Of a stretch of DNA of 64,000 bases, positions 44,395 to 55,200 are shown one piece after another (positions within the stretch are counted from its first letter, which is position 1; each line of letters opens with the position of its first letter). Under the pieces are notes generated by a model. The model was not told the DNA's origin. It did not search any database and saw only the letters and a program-made list of their open reading frames with translations. Source of the DNA: an uncultured bacterium (GTDB lineage Bacteria > Vulcanimicrobiota > Xenobia > Xenobiales > Xenobiaceae); assembly GCA_934621605.1 (NCBI GenBank), contig CAKTUZ010000003.1:1-64000 (forward strand), read 5' to 3'. The position numbers and the translations under genes are program-made.

Positions 44395-46037
44395 TATTTT
44401 TCCTCTCTAAGGCTTGGGAATTCAGCTTTTATTTTTTCTGCCGAAGGGCCGCTGTCGAAAAGTTGCGGCAACTCCGGAACAGAGTCCAAACGTATTTCTT
44501 CTTTAACTTCAGGCAAATTGTCCATATCATCGACACCCAAAGCTTTTATCATCACAGCTTTGGCAATACGCAAATCGTTTAAGGCAGAAGCATAATTAAC
44601 CTGAGCTTGAGAAAGGCTCACTTCAGCGTCGGATACCTCCACGCTGCTGCCTACACCAACTTTATAACGGGCGGCAGCCAAACGATACTTTTCTTGAGCC
44701 GAAGCCATAGCGGCCTCGGCTGAAGCTATAGAGGCTTCGGACTGACGTAGAGAAACTTCGGCACTCTTTACTTCTTGGAAAATTTGTAAGCGTTGATTTT
44801 GGAAATCTTCAGCCAAAGCCCTGGCCTTTATCTTTTGAGCGCTCTCTTCATATTTGCGCAAATAACCGTCAAATAAAGACCAGTTTAGACTCAAACCCAA
44901 GCTCCAGTTGCCTTCAAAAGGCGAAAGCGAACCGCTGCCCCCCACATTGGCGCTAGCTCGCAAAGTAGGATAACCATCAGTGCGAATAACATCCAATTCA
45001 TTTAAGGCGGAACGCAGTGCAATTTGACAATTGAGCAACTCAGAACGATTAGCCAAAGCTGTTTGCAACAACTTGTCGGAATCAAGTTGTCCCACACGCT
45101 CCCAGTAAGGATCTAAACTCAACTGGTACGGTTCGGCTTCGGAGCGCCCCATACTGACGTTTAGCGTTACCCAATCAACCATAAGCTGGGTCTTGGCCTT
45201 GACTACTTCATGTTGAGCCGAAGCTAAGTCGGCCTCAGCAGAAACTACGTCAGCTTTGGCTTTAGTACCAGCTGCATAATGTTGGCGAGCTTCATTTAAG
45301 CGAACTTCACGATTTTGCACATTTTCCAAGGCGATCAGTAATAAAGTCTGATCGATATAGCAGGAAAACCAAGCTTTACGCACCTCGAGCAAAACTTGCT
45401 GACGCTGGCTTTCCAAAGTGGCTAAAGCCGAAGCTTCAGCCAACTCGGCACGACGCAAACGTGGACGACGACTCAGATCGATCAGAGTTTGACTGGCTGT
45501 AATGCCAGCATTGACGCGACTACTGGAACGGCTATTGCCTCCGGAAGCCACTTTAATAGTTTGGCCGGTAGTAGGATCGGTCATAGTACTTTCATCTTGA
45601 CTGACAAATACGCCACTATGGGTAAAACCGGCCGAAAAAGATATAGAAGGATAGATATTAGTTAGCCACTGTCCCAGCTGTTCATGAGAAACCATGGCCG
45701 CATACTTGCTGGATTGCAGAACAGGACTGTATTGCAAAGCATATTCTTCAGCTTGAAATAAAGTCAGCGGAGCGGCATCTTCAGGAATGGAAGCTTCCTT
45801 TCTAAGCCGTTCCAACTTATTCCGATCTACTTGCATTACAGACTTATATTGCTCACGCACACTCTTGTCAGCTTCTAAAGCGGTTGAGTCGTTGGCCTGA
45901 ACTAGAGAAGCGCCGAGGCCCCTGGCAGGTACACTTTCTGCTTCAGGCGAACAGCTACCGGCTTGAGTAAGGCTCAAGGCGGTTCCAGCTATGGCCACAC
46001 AAAGCAGAAGCCATCTTTTTGAGTAGAAAAAATTCAT
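44394..46037 (-). CDS. TolC-family outer-membrane efflux protein
   Basis: 547 residues. Signal peptide, then two repeats of the outer-membrane-factor fold: LTLFQAEEYALQYSPVLQSS and, in the second half, ELLNCQIALRSALNELDV. Long helical stretches of alternating Ala/Glu/Gln (AEASALATLESQRQQVLLEV) form the alpha barrel. Trimers make the exit duct of tripartite exporters. First gene of the exporter operon, overlapping the adaptor start. It is good evidence that the cell has an outer membrane. Confidence 0.9.
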   Translation of the reverse strand: MNFFYSKRWLLLCVAIAGTALSLTQAGSCSPEAESVPARGLGASLVQANDSTALEADKSVREQYKSVMQVDRNKLERLRKEASIPEDAAPLTLFQAEEYALQYSPVLQSSKYAAMVSHEQLGQWLTNIYPSISFSAGFTHSGVFVSQDESTMTDPTTGQTIKVASGGNSRSSSRVNAGITASQTLIDLSRRPRLRRAELAEASALATLESQRQQVLLEVRKAWFSCYIDQTLLLIALENVQNREVRLNEARQHYAAGTKAKADVVSAEADLASAQHEVVKAKTQLMVDWVTLNVSMGRSEAEPYQLSLDPYWERVGQLDSDKLLQTALANRSELLNCQIALRSALNELDVIRTDGYPTLRASANVGGSGSLSPFEGNWSLGLSLNWSLFDGYLRKYEESAQKIKARALAEDFQNQRLQIFQEVKSAEVSLRQSEASIASAEAAMASAQEKYRLAAARYKVGVGSSVEVSDAEVSLSQAQVNYASALNDLRIAKAVMIKALGVDDMDNLPEVKEEIRLDSVPELPQLFDSGPSAEKIKAEFPSLREEK

Positions 46038-46202
46038 GCTATACGCTCTCAGCTTATTTGTTTATGTTCCAATTTGTATAATATCGATTTGGTAATTATG
46101 TGGGTTTTTATTTACAAGTCACGAACTCGTTTCCCCTTAACTCTAATTAAGATATAATAAAAAAATTTGTTTCCCACCGGGAATTAAAATGTCATAAATT
46201 CC

Positions 46203-46772
46203 TTGTCTGCTTATAGAACTTCAAGAATTACTTATATGGCTGCCTTTATAGCCATCACGTTGACCTTAAGAGCTTTGCCGGCTCCGCCGATTATGCACGG
46301 CTTTTTTAGATTTGTAGCTTTTCCCATTATCCTATCCGGTTTTATCTTAGATCCCAAAGCCGGTTTTTGGGTAGGAGCCATTAGTGATATTTTAGGCTGG
46401 GCGCTCTTCCCCAGCGGCCCTTACTTTCCCGGTTTTACCCTAACTCAAGGACTAACTGGATACCTTCCCGCTAAACTATTGGGTTCGCAACCGCGCTCTT
46501 GGTTGCGTCTCTTTTTAGCCATAGCCACAGGCCAATTGCTAACTAAATTTTTATTGATACCCATATTCCAACATATACTTTTTCGTCCCACCCCCAATTG
46601 GCTGACCACTTGGTGCTATATAAGTTGGGCTTCACTACCAGCCCAAGCTTTTCATATCCCACTCTATACTTGGCTGATAGGATGGTCGTTGCGTTGCCTG
46701 CCACCCTCCGGCTTTGGGTCTGCCGCCGAAGCCACAAAATCATCAACCTCCGCCGAAGATAGCCCCAAATAA
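46203..46772 (+). CDS. ECF transporter S component, FolT-like
   Basis: 189 residues. TTG at 46203 is the longest start; an ATG at 46236 is also possible and neither has a clear ribosome site. About five or six membrane helices. The loop IGDLLGW-type GAISDILGWALFPSGPYFPG and the following LTQGLTGYLPAKLLG resemble the folate-type substrate-binding (S) component of energy-coupling-factor importers. Its partner ATPases and T component are not in the window, so it probably shares a pool. Substrate is not proven. The C-terminal 15 residues (SAEATKSSTSAEDS) are hydrophilic. Confidence 0.7.
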   Translation: MSAYRTSRITYMAAFIAITLTLRALPAPPIMHGFFRFVAFPIILSGFILDPKAGFWVGAISDILGWALFPSGPYFPGFTLTQGLTGYLPAKLLGSQPRSWLRLFLAIATGQLLTKFLLIPIFQHILFRPTPNWLTTWCYISWASLPAQAFHIPLYTWLIGWSLRCLPPSGFGSAAEATKSSTSAEDSPK

Positions 46773-46814
46773 AATCGACTCAACCGAAAAATAGTTGAGT
46801 CGATTTTATTTTTT
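46771..46814. terminator. Bidirectional terminator between the ECF gene and the UroD-like gene
   Basis: AAAATCGACTCAAC pairs with GTTGAGTCGATTTT around a short A-rich loop, with T-rich sequence after it in both directions. Confidence 0.85.
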
Positions 46815-46832
46815 AATTATATATAAAATAAT

Positions 46833-48641
46833 TTAGGAGCGGCGTTCACGCGGCACACGGATACGCTTAATGCCACCATCATTTTTCCTGTCATAAGAGC
46901 GATTGCCAAAACGCTCGGAACGACGCCCGTCACGACCGGAAGAGAAACGCTCATGACGCTTGTCATTGCGACTAAAGCTTTTTTCACCAAAACGACGTTC
47001 ATTATTACCGGAACGTCCTGAAGAGAAGCGTTCGCTGCGTTTGTCACCGCGACCGGCAAAACGATCGTCGCGACGCCCTTCACGACCAGAGAAGCGCTCG
47101 CCGCGTCTGTCGCTGTGTCTATCACCACGTCCATTGCGCTCGAACTTGCGATCGCCGCGACGAGGGTAACGCTCAGAGCGACGCTCGTCATCTTCGTAAC
47201 GGCTGTGTCCTCTGTCATTCTGGCGATAGGCCATATCAAAGCGACGAGGATCATCTTTAGCAAATTCACGAGGCGGACGTCCATCTTGGTCACGTTCATT
47301 GCGATCATAGTCGCGGCGTACTAAACGGGCGGCCCAGCGAGGAGCCCGTCTGTTTTCGGCACTAACTTCAGCAGCAACTTCAGTATTCTCGGCGGCAGGA
47401 CGCTCAACAAGGCGCACATGCTCAGCTTTAGGAGCAACTTCAGCAGCAGAAAAATCTTGTTCGTCCAAAGAAACAGCACTTACCGGAGCGGCCACTTCTT
47501 GAAGCTGAGCTTCGTCTGCAGCAGCGAACTCAGAAGGAGCGTCCACATTTTCACTGTCGGACTCACGCACAACTGGCTTCTCACGGCGAGTATAATTACG
47601 CAATTCTTCCTTGACGGAGTCGGCATAATGGTTTTCCATACCAAAAGGACGAGCCGCTGTACGCTCTCTGGAAGCAGCTTTGCGCAACATGCGTCCCATA
47701 CTGGGCAACCTTCTGATAGCATCACCGATACCGTCTAAAACATAGGTAGAAATGTCGGTGGGCAAAATACCACTGGGACCTACCAAAACGTTAGGCTGGA
47801 AAAACTCTTCGGCATACTTTTCAAAGTAAGCATTAATTTTATTAGGACTCTCATAAGCGACAGTCTCATGGTTGATACCGCCCAAAACAGAGCGTTTCCA
47901 CTCGGCGATACCATTGCGCAAAGACTGCTTAGCCGCAAAGTGAGGCCAACTGACCACTTGAGTTTTGTAAGATTCAAGCGTATCAAAATAAAGACGCTTG
48001 CTATCGATACGCAAAATATTAAACGGAGCAGAAGTAGCCGCTTCCAAAACTCTGTTGTTGTAAGGCTGACAAAGCTCTTCATGACTCAAAGGATCAAGCA
48101 CATCATAAGCAGCCTCGGTTAGAGTGAAGAAAATACCCTTAATGCCCAGTTCCATAGCTTTATGGACATACTTTACTTGAGAAGAAGAAATAATATCTAA
48201 AGCAGCTCTAACTATTTCCGGACGGCGTCTGGCCGTGGTCAATACCATCTCCGGACTGGACAATTTGCATAAAACTGTCCAAGGACTATCCACAGAATCG
48301 ACAACCCAAATGTCATCACTCTTTAAAGAGCGCACAATCTTGTCCAAAGCACGCAATTGCTGTCCCCAAAATCCCTCTTCGGCTACTATGTAAGGAATCT
48401 GTAAGAAATCACTAGCTTTGTCAAAACTGCGCAAGTTGGCCAAAGGATAAGGATATCCGTTCATTACTCGAAGATAATCGAGCTCAAAGCGTCTGGCAAA
48501 AGCGATATGTACATCGGCAACTGCTTCGCCTGACATATGCTGCAAACCAAAATTGTACCAAAAAGAAAAAGGAGGTCTATCGACCTCTGCCCCCGCCAAA
48601 GCGGCTTGAATGCGTTCCGAACTGTTCATAAAAAGCGCCAT
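46833..48641 (-). CDS. UroD-superfamily protein fused to an Arg/Asp/Gly-rich tail
   Basis: 602 residues; ATG 48641 and ATG 48629 (MNSSERIQAAL) are both possible, with no clear ribosome site. Residues 1-325 match the uroporphyrinogen-decarboxylase/corrinoid-methyltransferase superfamily: SSERIQAALAGAEVDRPPFS, FELDYLRVMNGYPY, and near the end VLGGINHETVAYESPNKI. The HemE signature RQAGRYLPEY is absent, so it is not a normal heme enzyme. A Glu/Ala-rich linker (about 330-430) leads to 170 residues of Arg, Asp, Gly, Ser and Phe (RGDRHSDRRGERFSGREGRR), like RGG-type RNA-binding tails. Catalytic part and tail are one open frame with no break. Confidence 0.8.
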   Translation of the reverse strand: MALFMNSSERIQAALAGAEVDRPPFSFWYNFGLQHMSGEAVADVHIAFARRFELDYLRVMNGYPYPLANLRSFDKASDFLQIPYIVAEEGFWGQQLRALDKIVRSLKSDDIWVVDSVDSPWTVLCKLSSPEMVLTTARRRPEIVRAALDIISSSQVKYVHKAMELGIKGIFFTLTEAAYDVLDPLSHEELCQPYNNRVLEAATSAPFNILRIDSKRLYFDTLESYKTQVVSWPHFAAKQSLRNGIAEWKRSVLGGINHETVAYESPNKINAYFEKYAEEFFQPNVLVGPSGILPTDISTYVLDGIGDAIRRLPSMGRMLRKAASRERTAARPFGMENHYADSVKEELRNYTRREKPVVRESDSENVDAPSEFAAADEAQLQEVAAPVSAVSLDEQDFSAAEVAPKAEHVRLVERPAAENTEVAAEVSAENRRAPRWAARLVRRDYDRNERDQDGRPPREFAKDDPRRFDMAYRQNDRGHSRYEDDERRSERYPRRGDRKFERNGRGDRHSDRRGERFSGREGRRDDRFAGRGDKRSERFSSGRSGNNERRFGEKSFSRNDKRHERFSSGRDGRRSERFGNRSYDRKNDGGIKRIRVPRERRS

Positions 48642-48801
48642 TCAGCAACTACGAGCAAGCTCCTGCCCTACCTGACAAACAAAATGAGCCGCAGCTTCGA
48701 TTGTGCGAAACCCGGCTCCCATCTATTTTGTTAATGGCCTGGCCCGTTTCTACCAACAACACTTGCAAAAGCGAGCAGTCAAATCCGGCACCAGATAACG
48801 G

Positions 48802-51093
48802 CTACTTATTAAGATATTTAGAAGCATAAACGCACACGCCTTCAGCCAATCCGTCAGCAATCGACTGACGGTAACTGGGATCGCCGAGCAATTTGGCTTC
48901 GGTAGTGTTACTCAAAAAGGCTGTTTCAATCAATACAGCCGGCATTTGCGAATGAACCAAAACAAAGAAACGATCTTGCTGAATGCCCCGGTCGTAACGT
49001 CCGCTGGCCCGCAATAAGTGCGGATGGATACACTCAGCCAAAGCTCGGTCGGAACGTTTGTAAACATGCAATGACGTACCTTCAGCAACACTTGAAGCGG
49101 CGGCATTACAGTGGACACTGACAAAAATATCGGCATTAGCATTAGCTCCGACATCTACGCGAGCGCCCAACTCTTGAGTATTGGAAGAACCGGCCCAAGT
49201 AACATCTCTATCGGTTTCTCTAGTCATAATTACATTCCAACCGCGACGGCGCAAATTATCGGCCAGCTTTAAACAGATGTCTAAAGTAACATCTTTCTCC
49301 ATATAACCATAAGCGTGACTAACACAACCTGAATCGGAACCGCCATGACCGGCATCAATACAAATAGTTTTACCTCCTCCGCCTATAGCCGTATAGAAAG
49401 AGGTACCGCTTAAAGATCCTGAACCGCTCAAAACAGCCACATTAGTATCAATCTTATCTGCGGAAATAGCCAGACAAATACTGTTGGGAGCAGTACCGGA
49501 ACTAACTTTTACTCCCACGGCATCATTTAAGTCGAGCACCACGCGAGTAATGGGAACAGGCTTAGCCGCATATTGAGAAATGCGCACTTGCTCAACCAAT
49601 TTCCCATCAATCTTTTTCGTAATCTTATTATCGGGGAAAATAACGTGCTTAAAATCGATAAAAAAGCGGTTTTTGCCTTCGGTTAAACGACACCACTCAT
49701 AAGCCACCGGACCGCTAAAAGAGATGTTAACATTACTATTGGTAGAATTAGCAGTGCTAAAACGACCTATTTCACAACTGACAACTCGCTCATTTTTGTA
49801 CTGAGAAACAGCTGACTGAGGTAAACTGAGCGCAAATTTAAAATTAGTGCCGCTGCGACCGCTCGGAGGAGTAATTTTTAGTCTGGGAGTAGTCGGCACT
49901 ACGATACGCGAAACAGCCGGGCCCAAAGAGAATTGTCCCAAACGGACATCGCCTATTTCCGGATGGTTTACCCTCAAACTGGTCGTATCTAAAACGGCAC
50001 CAGCCACATCAATAACATAACGATCAGGCTTAGAAAGTCTAAAAGTAGAGAAAGAAACCGGAGCACTAACCACCACATTCAAGGTTAAATTGGCTCCGCT
50101 GCCATCCAAACGAACAGAAGTAATTAAAGGATCAATCCAACCTTTGCCCTTGGCACCATCTATGGTAACGCGCACATCCAAGAAATCTTCCAAGATAGAA
50201 ATAGGGCAAAAATAGGCACCAGATATTTCTCTTATACCGACATCTAAGGTACGACCGCCCAAAGAGTCGGCGATCTTCATTTGATCAACCTTTAATGTAT
50301 TGGTCTTACCGTTGCGAGTTACGCTCAACGTTTTGGAATTTTGGTTCCAATTCCAAGCCGAAGCTCCAAATAGAGAAGCTATAGATTTTATGCTCGGAGC
50401 TTCAATTGGCACGAAGTACTCGTCCTCAATACCGGTAGTGCGTATAGTTAAAGGATAATTTTTACCTTTAACCGCTACGCTGATATTTTTAGGCGAACCG
50501 ACTACAACTTGCGCAGGCAAATCAGCAGAAGCTTGCTTGGGATTTTTGGCACGCCCACGCCTGGTATTATTTACAGTAGTATTGGCGTTATTGTTTTTGG
50601 AATCGACTTTGGAGGCAGGTACTGTAGTCGAAACTTTTACAGTTGTCGCACTCGAGTCGGAAGAAGTCTTGTTTTTATTGTAGGTAGGCGTACCTTTAGG
50701 AGCAGGGACAGAAGGTTTGGTGTGAGTTTTTTGATTGCTCGTACTCCGACTATGAACACGTCCCCAAGGGAAGCCTTTGGTTCCGGTAATTTTTTTAGTA
50801 TTTCCGGAAGAGCGACTTCGACTCTTGGTGGAAGTTTTAACCGAAGTTTTCTTAGATTTAGAAGAAGTTTTAACGTTTGGCGCCGGGGCAGCCTGAGACG
50901 GGGCAACCTTGGTCGAAGCATTGCCGTTTACAGTAGTTTCGCTTCCGCTATTGAGAGGATCGTCAGGAATTTTAATAAGAACTGGGGCCACTCCGTCCTC
51001 ATCGTCGGAAGGATCAGCCCAAGCTTGCCCACCTAAACATAAGCACATCAAACAAGCAATTATAAAAGTTAAACTCCGTAATTTATTGTGCAT
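48802..51093 (-). CDS. N-acetylmuramoyl-L-alanine amidase with an AMIN domain
   Basis: About 763 residues from ATG 51093 (TTG 51111 is in frame). Signal peptide (cut after AWA). A low-complexity Thr/Ser/Lys linker (about 30-180) is followed by a copper-amine-oxidase-N-like domain and AMIN-type beta domains (TSVRLDGSGANLTLNVVVS, PDRYVIDVAGAVL). The C-terminal Amidase_3 domain has zinc ligands in DAGHGGSDSG, the Glu of YMEKD and the His of SVHCNAA, with the general-base Glu in AVLIETAFLSN. It splits stem peptides from murein, as in daughter-cell separation. AMIN targets it to the wall at division sites in relatives. Confidence 0.9.
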   Translation of the reverse strand: MHNKLRSLTFIIACLMCLCLGGQAWADPSDDEDGVAPVLIKIPDDPLNSGSETTVNGNASTKVAPSQAAPAPNVKTSSKSKKTSVKTSTKSRSRSSGNTKKITGTKGFPWGRVHSRSTSNQKTHTKPSVPAPKGTPTYNKNKTSSDSSATTVKVSTTVPASKVDSKNNNANTTVNNTRRGRAKNPKQASADLPAQVVVGSPKNISVAVKGKNYPLTIRTTGIEDEYFVPIEAPSIKSIASLFGASAWNWNQNSKTLSVTRNGKTNTLKVDQMKIADSLGGRTLDVGIREISGAYFCPISILEDFLDVRVTIDGAKGKGWIDPLITSVRLDGSGANLTLNVVVSAPVSFSTFRLSKPDRYVIDVAGAVLDTTSLRVNHPEIGDVRLGQFSLGPAVSRIVVPTTPRLKITPPSGRSGTNFKFALSLPQSAVSQYKNERVVSCEIGRFSTANSTNSNVNISFSGPVAYEWCRLTEGKNRFFIDFKHVIFPDNKITKKIDGKLVEQVRISQYAAKPVPITRVVLDLNDAVGVKVSSGTAPNSICLAISADKIDTNVAVLSGSGSLSGTSFYTAIGGGGKTICIDAGHGGSDSGCVSHAYGYMEKDVTLDICLKLADNLRRRGWNVIMTRETDRDVTWAGSSNTQELGARVDVGANANADIFVSVHCNAAASSVAEGTSLHVYKRSDRALAECIHPHLLRASGRYDRGIQQDRFFVLVHSQMPAVLIETAFLSNTTEAKLLGDPSYRQSIADGLAEGVCVYASKYLNK

Positions 51094-51382
51094 AACAACC
51101 GATAATGCCAAATTCTCCAGCTCTGGCGCCTATTCTTTCCTAAGCGTAATCAGAAAAATCCGCCCTGTTTTTACAAGCAAAACGGTTTGTTTCCTCTTTA
51201 TTATCCGGTTAGCCTGCCAATGCCAAACAAACACCTCCATGGCATGGCAAGGTAAGAGAAGTAGATATATAGAAATTTTTATTAGCTTATTCCGTCTGTT
51301 CTTTATCGAACCGGCGTTTTAGTTTAAGTTCTTTTACGGACCGCTGTTGCCAAACAAGCGTGCCAAATTATTTTTTTTCGAA

Positions 51383-52168
51383 ATGAATATTGCCGATACT
51401 CACATCCACCTCAATAGCGAAGAATATCAAGCCACTTGGCCGCAACTTATCGCTGCCGCCAAGCAAGTAGGTTTGACAGCTTTTATCGTACCCGGTACCG
51501 ATTTAACTACCTCCCGGAGCGCCGTGGCCATGGCAAAGCAGGAAAGCTCCATTTTGCCTGCCGTAGGCATCCATCCTCACGAAGCTGACAGCTTAAGTAC
51601 CGAAGCTTTGCAAGGTATAGAGACGCTCTTTCCTCAAGCTGTAGCCATAGGCGAAATCGGCTTAGATTATCATTACAATTTTTCTAAACCCGAGCAGCAA
51701 TTAAAGTGTCTGGAAGAGAATTTTAAATTGGCCGAAAAGGCTGACTTGCCCGTTATTTTACATATTCGCGAAGCCGATACAGACATGTTGCAATTTTTGC
51801 AACGTTTCGGAGTGCCCCATAAGGGTGGCGTCGTGCATTGTTGTAGTTCCGATTGGAATACGGCCCAAAAATATTTAGACTTGGGGTTTTATATAGGTAT
51901 TACCGGCATGGTAACTTTTCCGAAGCTCAAAGACGTAGCCGAAATAGCTGCCCAATGTCCGGCCGACAAATTGCTTATTGAAACGGACGGCCCTTACCTG
52001 GCACCAGTTCCTAAACGCGGCCGAATTTGCGAACCTGTTTGGCTCAAAGAATATACTTTACCCCATATTGCCAAATTACGTGGTCAAAGCATCGCAGAAG
52101 TGGCCCAACAGACCACAGCTAACGCTTGCCGTCTCTTTGGAAAACGGCTGACTGAGCTGTTACAATAG
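51383..52168 (+). CDS. tatD: TatD-family metal-dependent hydrolase
   Basis: About 261 residues from ATG 51383, the normal family length; a TTG at 51347 lies in frame. Metal ligands are visible: DTHIHL (residues 5-7), GEIGLDYHY (Glu about 93), PVILHIREAD (His about 128), GVVHCCSS (His about 153) and LIETDGPYLAP (Asp about 203). TatD proteins are 3'-5' DNA exonucleases or DNA-repair-type nucleases. The start lacks a strong ribosome site. It precedes the tubulin-like gene by 95 bases. Confidence 0.9.
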   Translation: MNIADTHIHLNSEEYQATWPQLIAAAKQVGLTAFIVPGTDLTTSRSAVAMAKQESSILPAVGIHPHEADSLSTEALQGIETLFPQAVAIGEIGLDYHYNFSKPEQQLKCLEENFKLAEKADLPVILHIREADTDMLQFLQRFGVPHKGGVVHCCSSDWNTAQKYLDLGFYIGITGMVTFPKLKDVAEIAAQCPADKLLIETDGPYLAPVPKRGRICEPVWLKEYTLPHIAKLRGQSIAEVAQQTTANACRLFGKRLTELLQ

Positions 52169-52263
52169 CATCTCCTATCCTAACTAAAACGCTCCGCTTA
52201 AAAAAGCTATCCACACCCGAGTTGCAAACGAAAAAAACAGCTAATTGAGAGGAAAGAAAAAAC

Positions 52264-55200
52264 GTGACTAAAGATCAAACTAAGTTTCTGTTTGTAGGTT
52301 TGGGCAATATCGGCTGCCAAGCCGTACATAAAGCCGTAAGTACCGTGGCCGAAGCTTACTCCCATTCAGTCAGAGGCCTTTTGCTTGACACTGCCCAATC
52401 TTCCGTTGAATCTTTTTCTCCCTCTCCCCTAATAAAAAGCGTATACTTGGACACTCTTAAAGGCGTCAGAGCGCTCCAATTGCGTTCTCAATCTAAAGTG
52501 CTGGATAGTTGGTTGCCCAATTGTCCCCTAACTTTGGAACCCGGCAGCGGCCTTTTCGGCAATAAAGCTCTGGGGCGCTTAGCCTTAATTATAAATATCG
52601 TACAAACTGCCGCCACTTTCGAAGAGCTGATCAAAGAATTGACCACCTCAACTGATGATAAATGCGAAGTGCAAGTAGTTATTTGTTGCTCTCTGGGAGG
52701 CGGCACCGGCTCGGCTCATGCCGATTTAGCCTATTTGTTAAGATCTAAATTAGAGAGTTGGAAAATTAAACATAAAATCATCGCTCTCTTCCCCTACTCC
52801 AAGGAACTGCCCGAATCTGAAACCACTGCCGCTAACGTCTATGCCGGTCTAATCGAACTCAATCATTGGATGGACGATTCCACTTTATATAAATTAACTT
52901 GTAACCTCGACGAAGTTGATCTCTGGGAAATTCCCGAAGACGAAAGTAAAGCCAATAAACGCGATGAAAGTACAGCCGAAATTCTGGCCAAGTTGGATAT
53001 CTATCTAGCCGAAAATGTCAGAAATGTAAATCCCGGTTTGGGCAAAGACCCAAAAGACAATTCCACTGAAACAGAAGAAAATACCAGCAGTAAAAGAGTC
53101 GGTGGCAATATAGACTTTAATCAATCCTCCGCTGCAGTATACGATCTGGTTTTCTTCAACAGTTTGGAGAGATTTAACGACGATCTGGAATATAAAATAC
53201 TCAGCCATACCTTAGTGCGTTTGGCCTACTGGCGCTTTGAAGGGCATAATTTGTATAATCATCTTGACCGAGCCTTGGCATCCACTCAAGAAGCCAACAG
53301 CCAAACATCCTTATCTGTTGGTTCAAGCGACAACGACGAAGAAGCGGAGAATCATCATTACGCCGATTTGCATTCTTACCAAGTAGCTCGGCCTACACAG
53401 AAAATCTTGAGCGTAGCCCGCAATTTGTCCGGCCAAGCAGTTATTTCCGAACTTTATAACCTTTTCTTTGAAAAAGATTTAGAACAAGACAGCGTGCGCG
53501 GCTTGGAAATGGGCAAAGAGTTTATCAAAACTCGCAGTTTAGACTCTTTGGAAGTTCACCAACGCTATACAAAATGCTGGCACCAACTGAAAGACGGTCT
53601 TTACGACGCTGCTTCCTTTATTGAAAAGAAACTAGCTAATTTGCGTCAAAAGCCGATATATGGTGCCGAATTAGTAGCCTATTGCCGAGCTTTCGACGCC
53701 GAATTACGCAAATTAGCCGAAGAATGCGAAACTCAGCCCGACTTTTTTGCCGCTTTGGCCCAAACAACCAAAGATATAAGTGATGATTTTGTTATCGGCA
53801 TTGATAATGTTATCAGCGATACAGTCAACAGACAGCATAACGGTATAGCTATGCAAAGCATGATCGATGAAGTGAATAAGCAACTTTCTTTCAGTTTAAG
53901 CGCTTTGCACGAACGTACCAACAATGCCAAATCGGAAATGATTCGCTTAGAAGAACAAAAGAATCAAGCTATTGAAGGTTTGGCAGCTTTTAAGCCTTCT
54001 CTTTGGAAAAGAATAATGCGTAAAGTCGACTTTGCACCCTTAGAAGAAGCGGGCAAAGTTATTACCGAGTATTACAATAATGTTTTTGTCAGCTACGTAG
54101 GACGCGAAGAAGTAAACGCCTTCTTCAACATGCTCAACGTTTGCGAAAATACCACCAAACGTTTACACAAGCTGCGCCAATTTTTGGATGATTCAACCTC
54201 AGCTTTAAAAAGTTCCAACCGCCATTTATATAAACAATTTTTAGAAGATGCCGATGAATCTTTAATCTCTTCACAAGAAGCGGTAAGCTACATTGCTTCA
54301 CATGCTTCTCCGCCTGATTTGATGTCATTTGTCAAAGCTCTCGACCAATTTACAGATTTTAATTTACTCGATTTACCAGAACATTATTCAATTCAAGCTT
54401 GGCTGTCTGCCCTCAGAGACATGGTGGCTAAGCTTTATCCTATGCACGATCCCCAAACGGCTGACGAGTTTTTGCAAGCTTATCCCGACGACAAATTAGC
54501 TAAGAAACTAACCGCTATCGGCAACGATATTACTTCACGTTTTGTCTATGCAACTCCATTTAATAGCATAGTCGGCTCTGCCAAAAGAAAAGTTCTGGCC
54601 GCTTTTGATACCTGTACAAATGTTGATGATGCATCTTCTGCATCTAAACTATCAAGCCGCCAACAGGCCGAATATTTAAGCCAAGCCATACAAAAAGTTC
54701 GTTTTTCGGTATTAGGAACGGTTATTAACGAACCAGGCTCCGAAACTTTAGACTTTGTGGAGCTAACTTGCGGCTTTACTTTGGCAGATTTGGAAATATC
54801 AGAGTACAGAGAGGCCTACTTAGAATCGCTCACTAGAGGCAGCCGAGCTATACAAACCCGCAAAGACGTCAAATTTAAGTCATTGCTCAAAGTTGATAAA
54901 CGCACCCACTTCAACGTAGTAATTTTATTGGCTTCGGCTTTTAAGTTTGGCGTATTACAGGAGCGCGAAGATCCCAATTCCTACGATAAAGAATTGCGCC
55001 TTACCAGCAATAAATGGATGGATTTAACCTCAATCAGAGCTTGTTTAAAAATATTTGCTGATCCTGTGGAAGCCTTACTCTTTGAAAATAACTTCTACCA
55101 GGAATTATTAAAATGGCGTCAACAACAAATGAACAGTATGGGTATGAATGCTTGGCTTAAAGCTATGGCCCCCGACGCTTGGGGAGGTGCGCCTTTTGTC

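Noticed and set aside
46817..47308. 163-codon minus-strand frame in the UroD-like gene tail
   Set aside because: It is an off-frame reading of the Arg/Asp/Gly-rich tail, low complexity and without a start signal.
46833..48641. hemE as the name of the UroD-like gene
   Set aside because: The HemE signature RQAGRYLPEY is missing, the protein has a long tail, and UroD-superfamily methyltransferases fit better.
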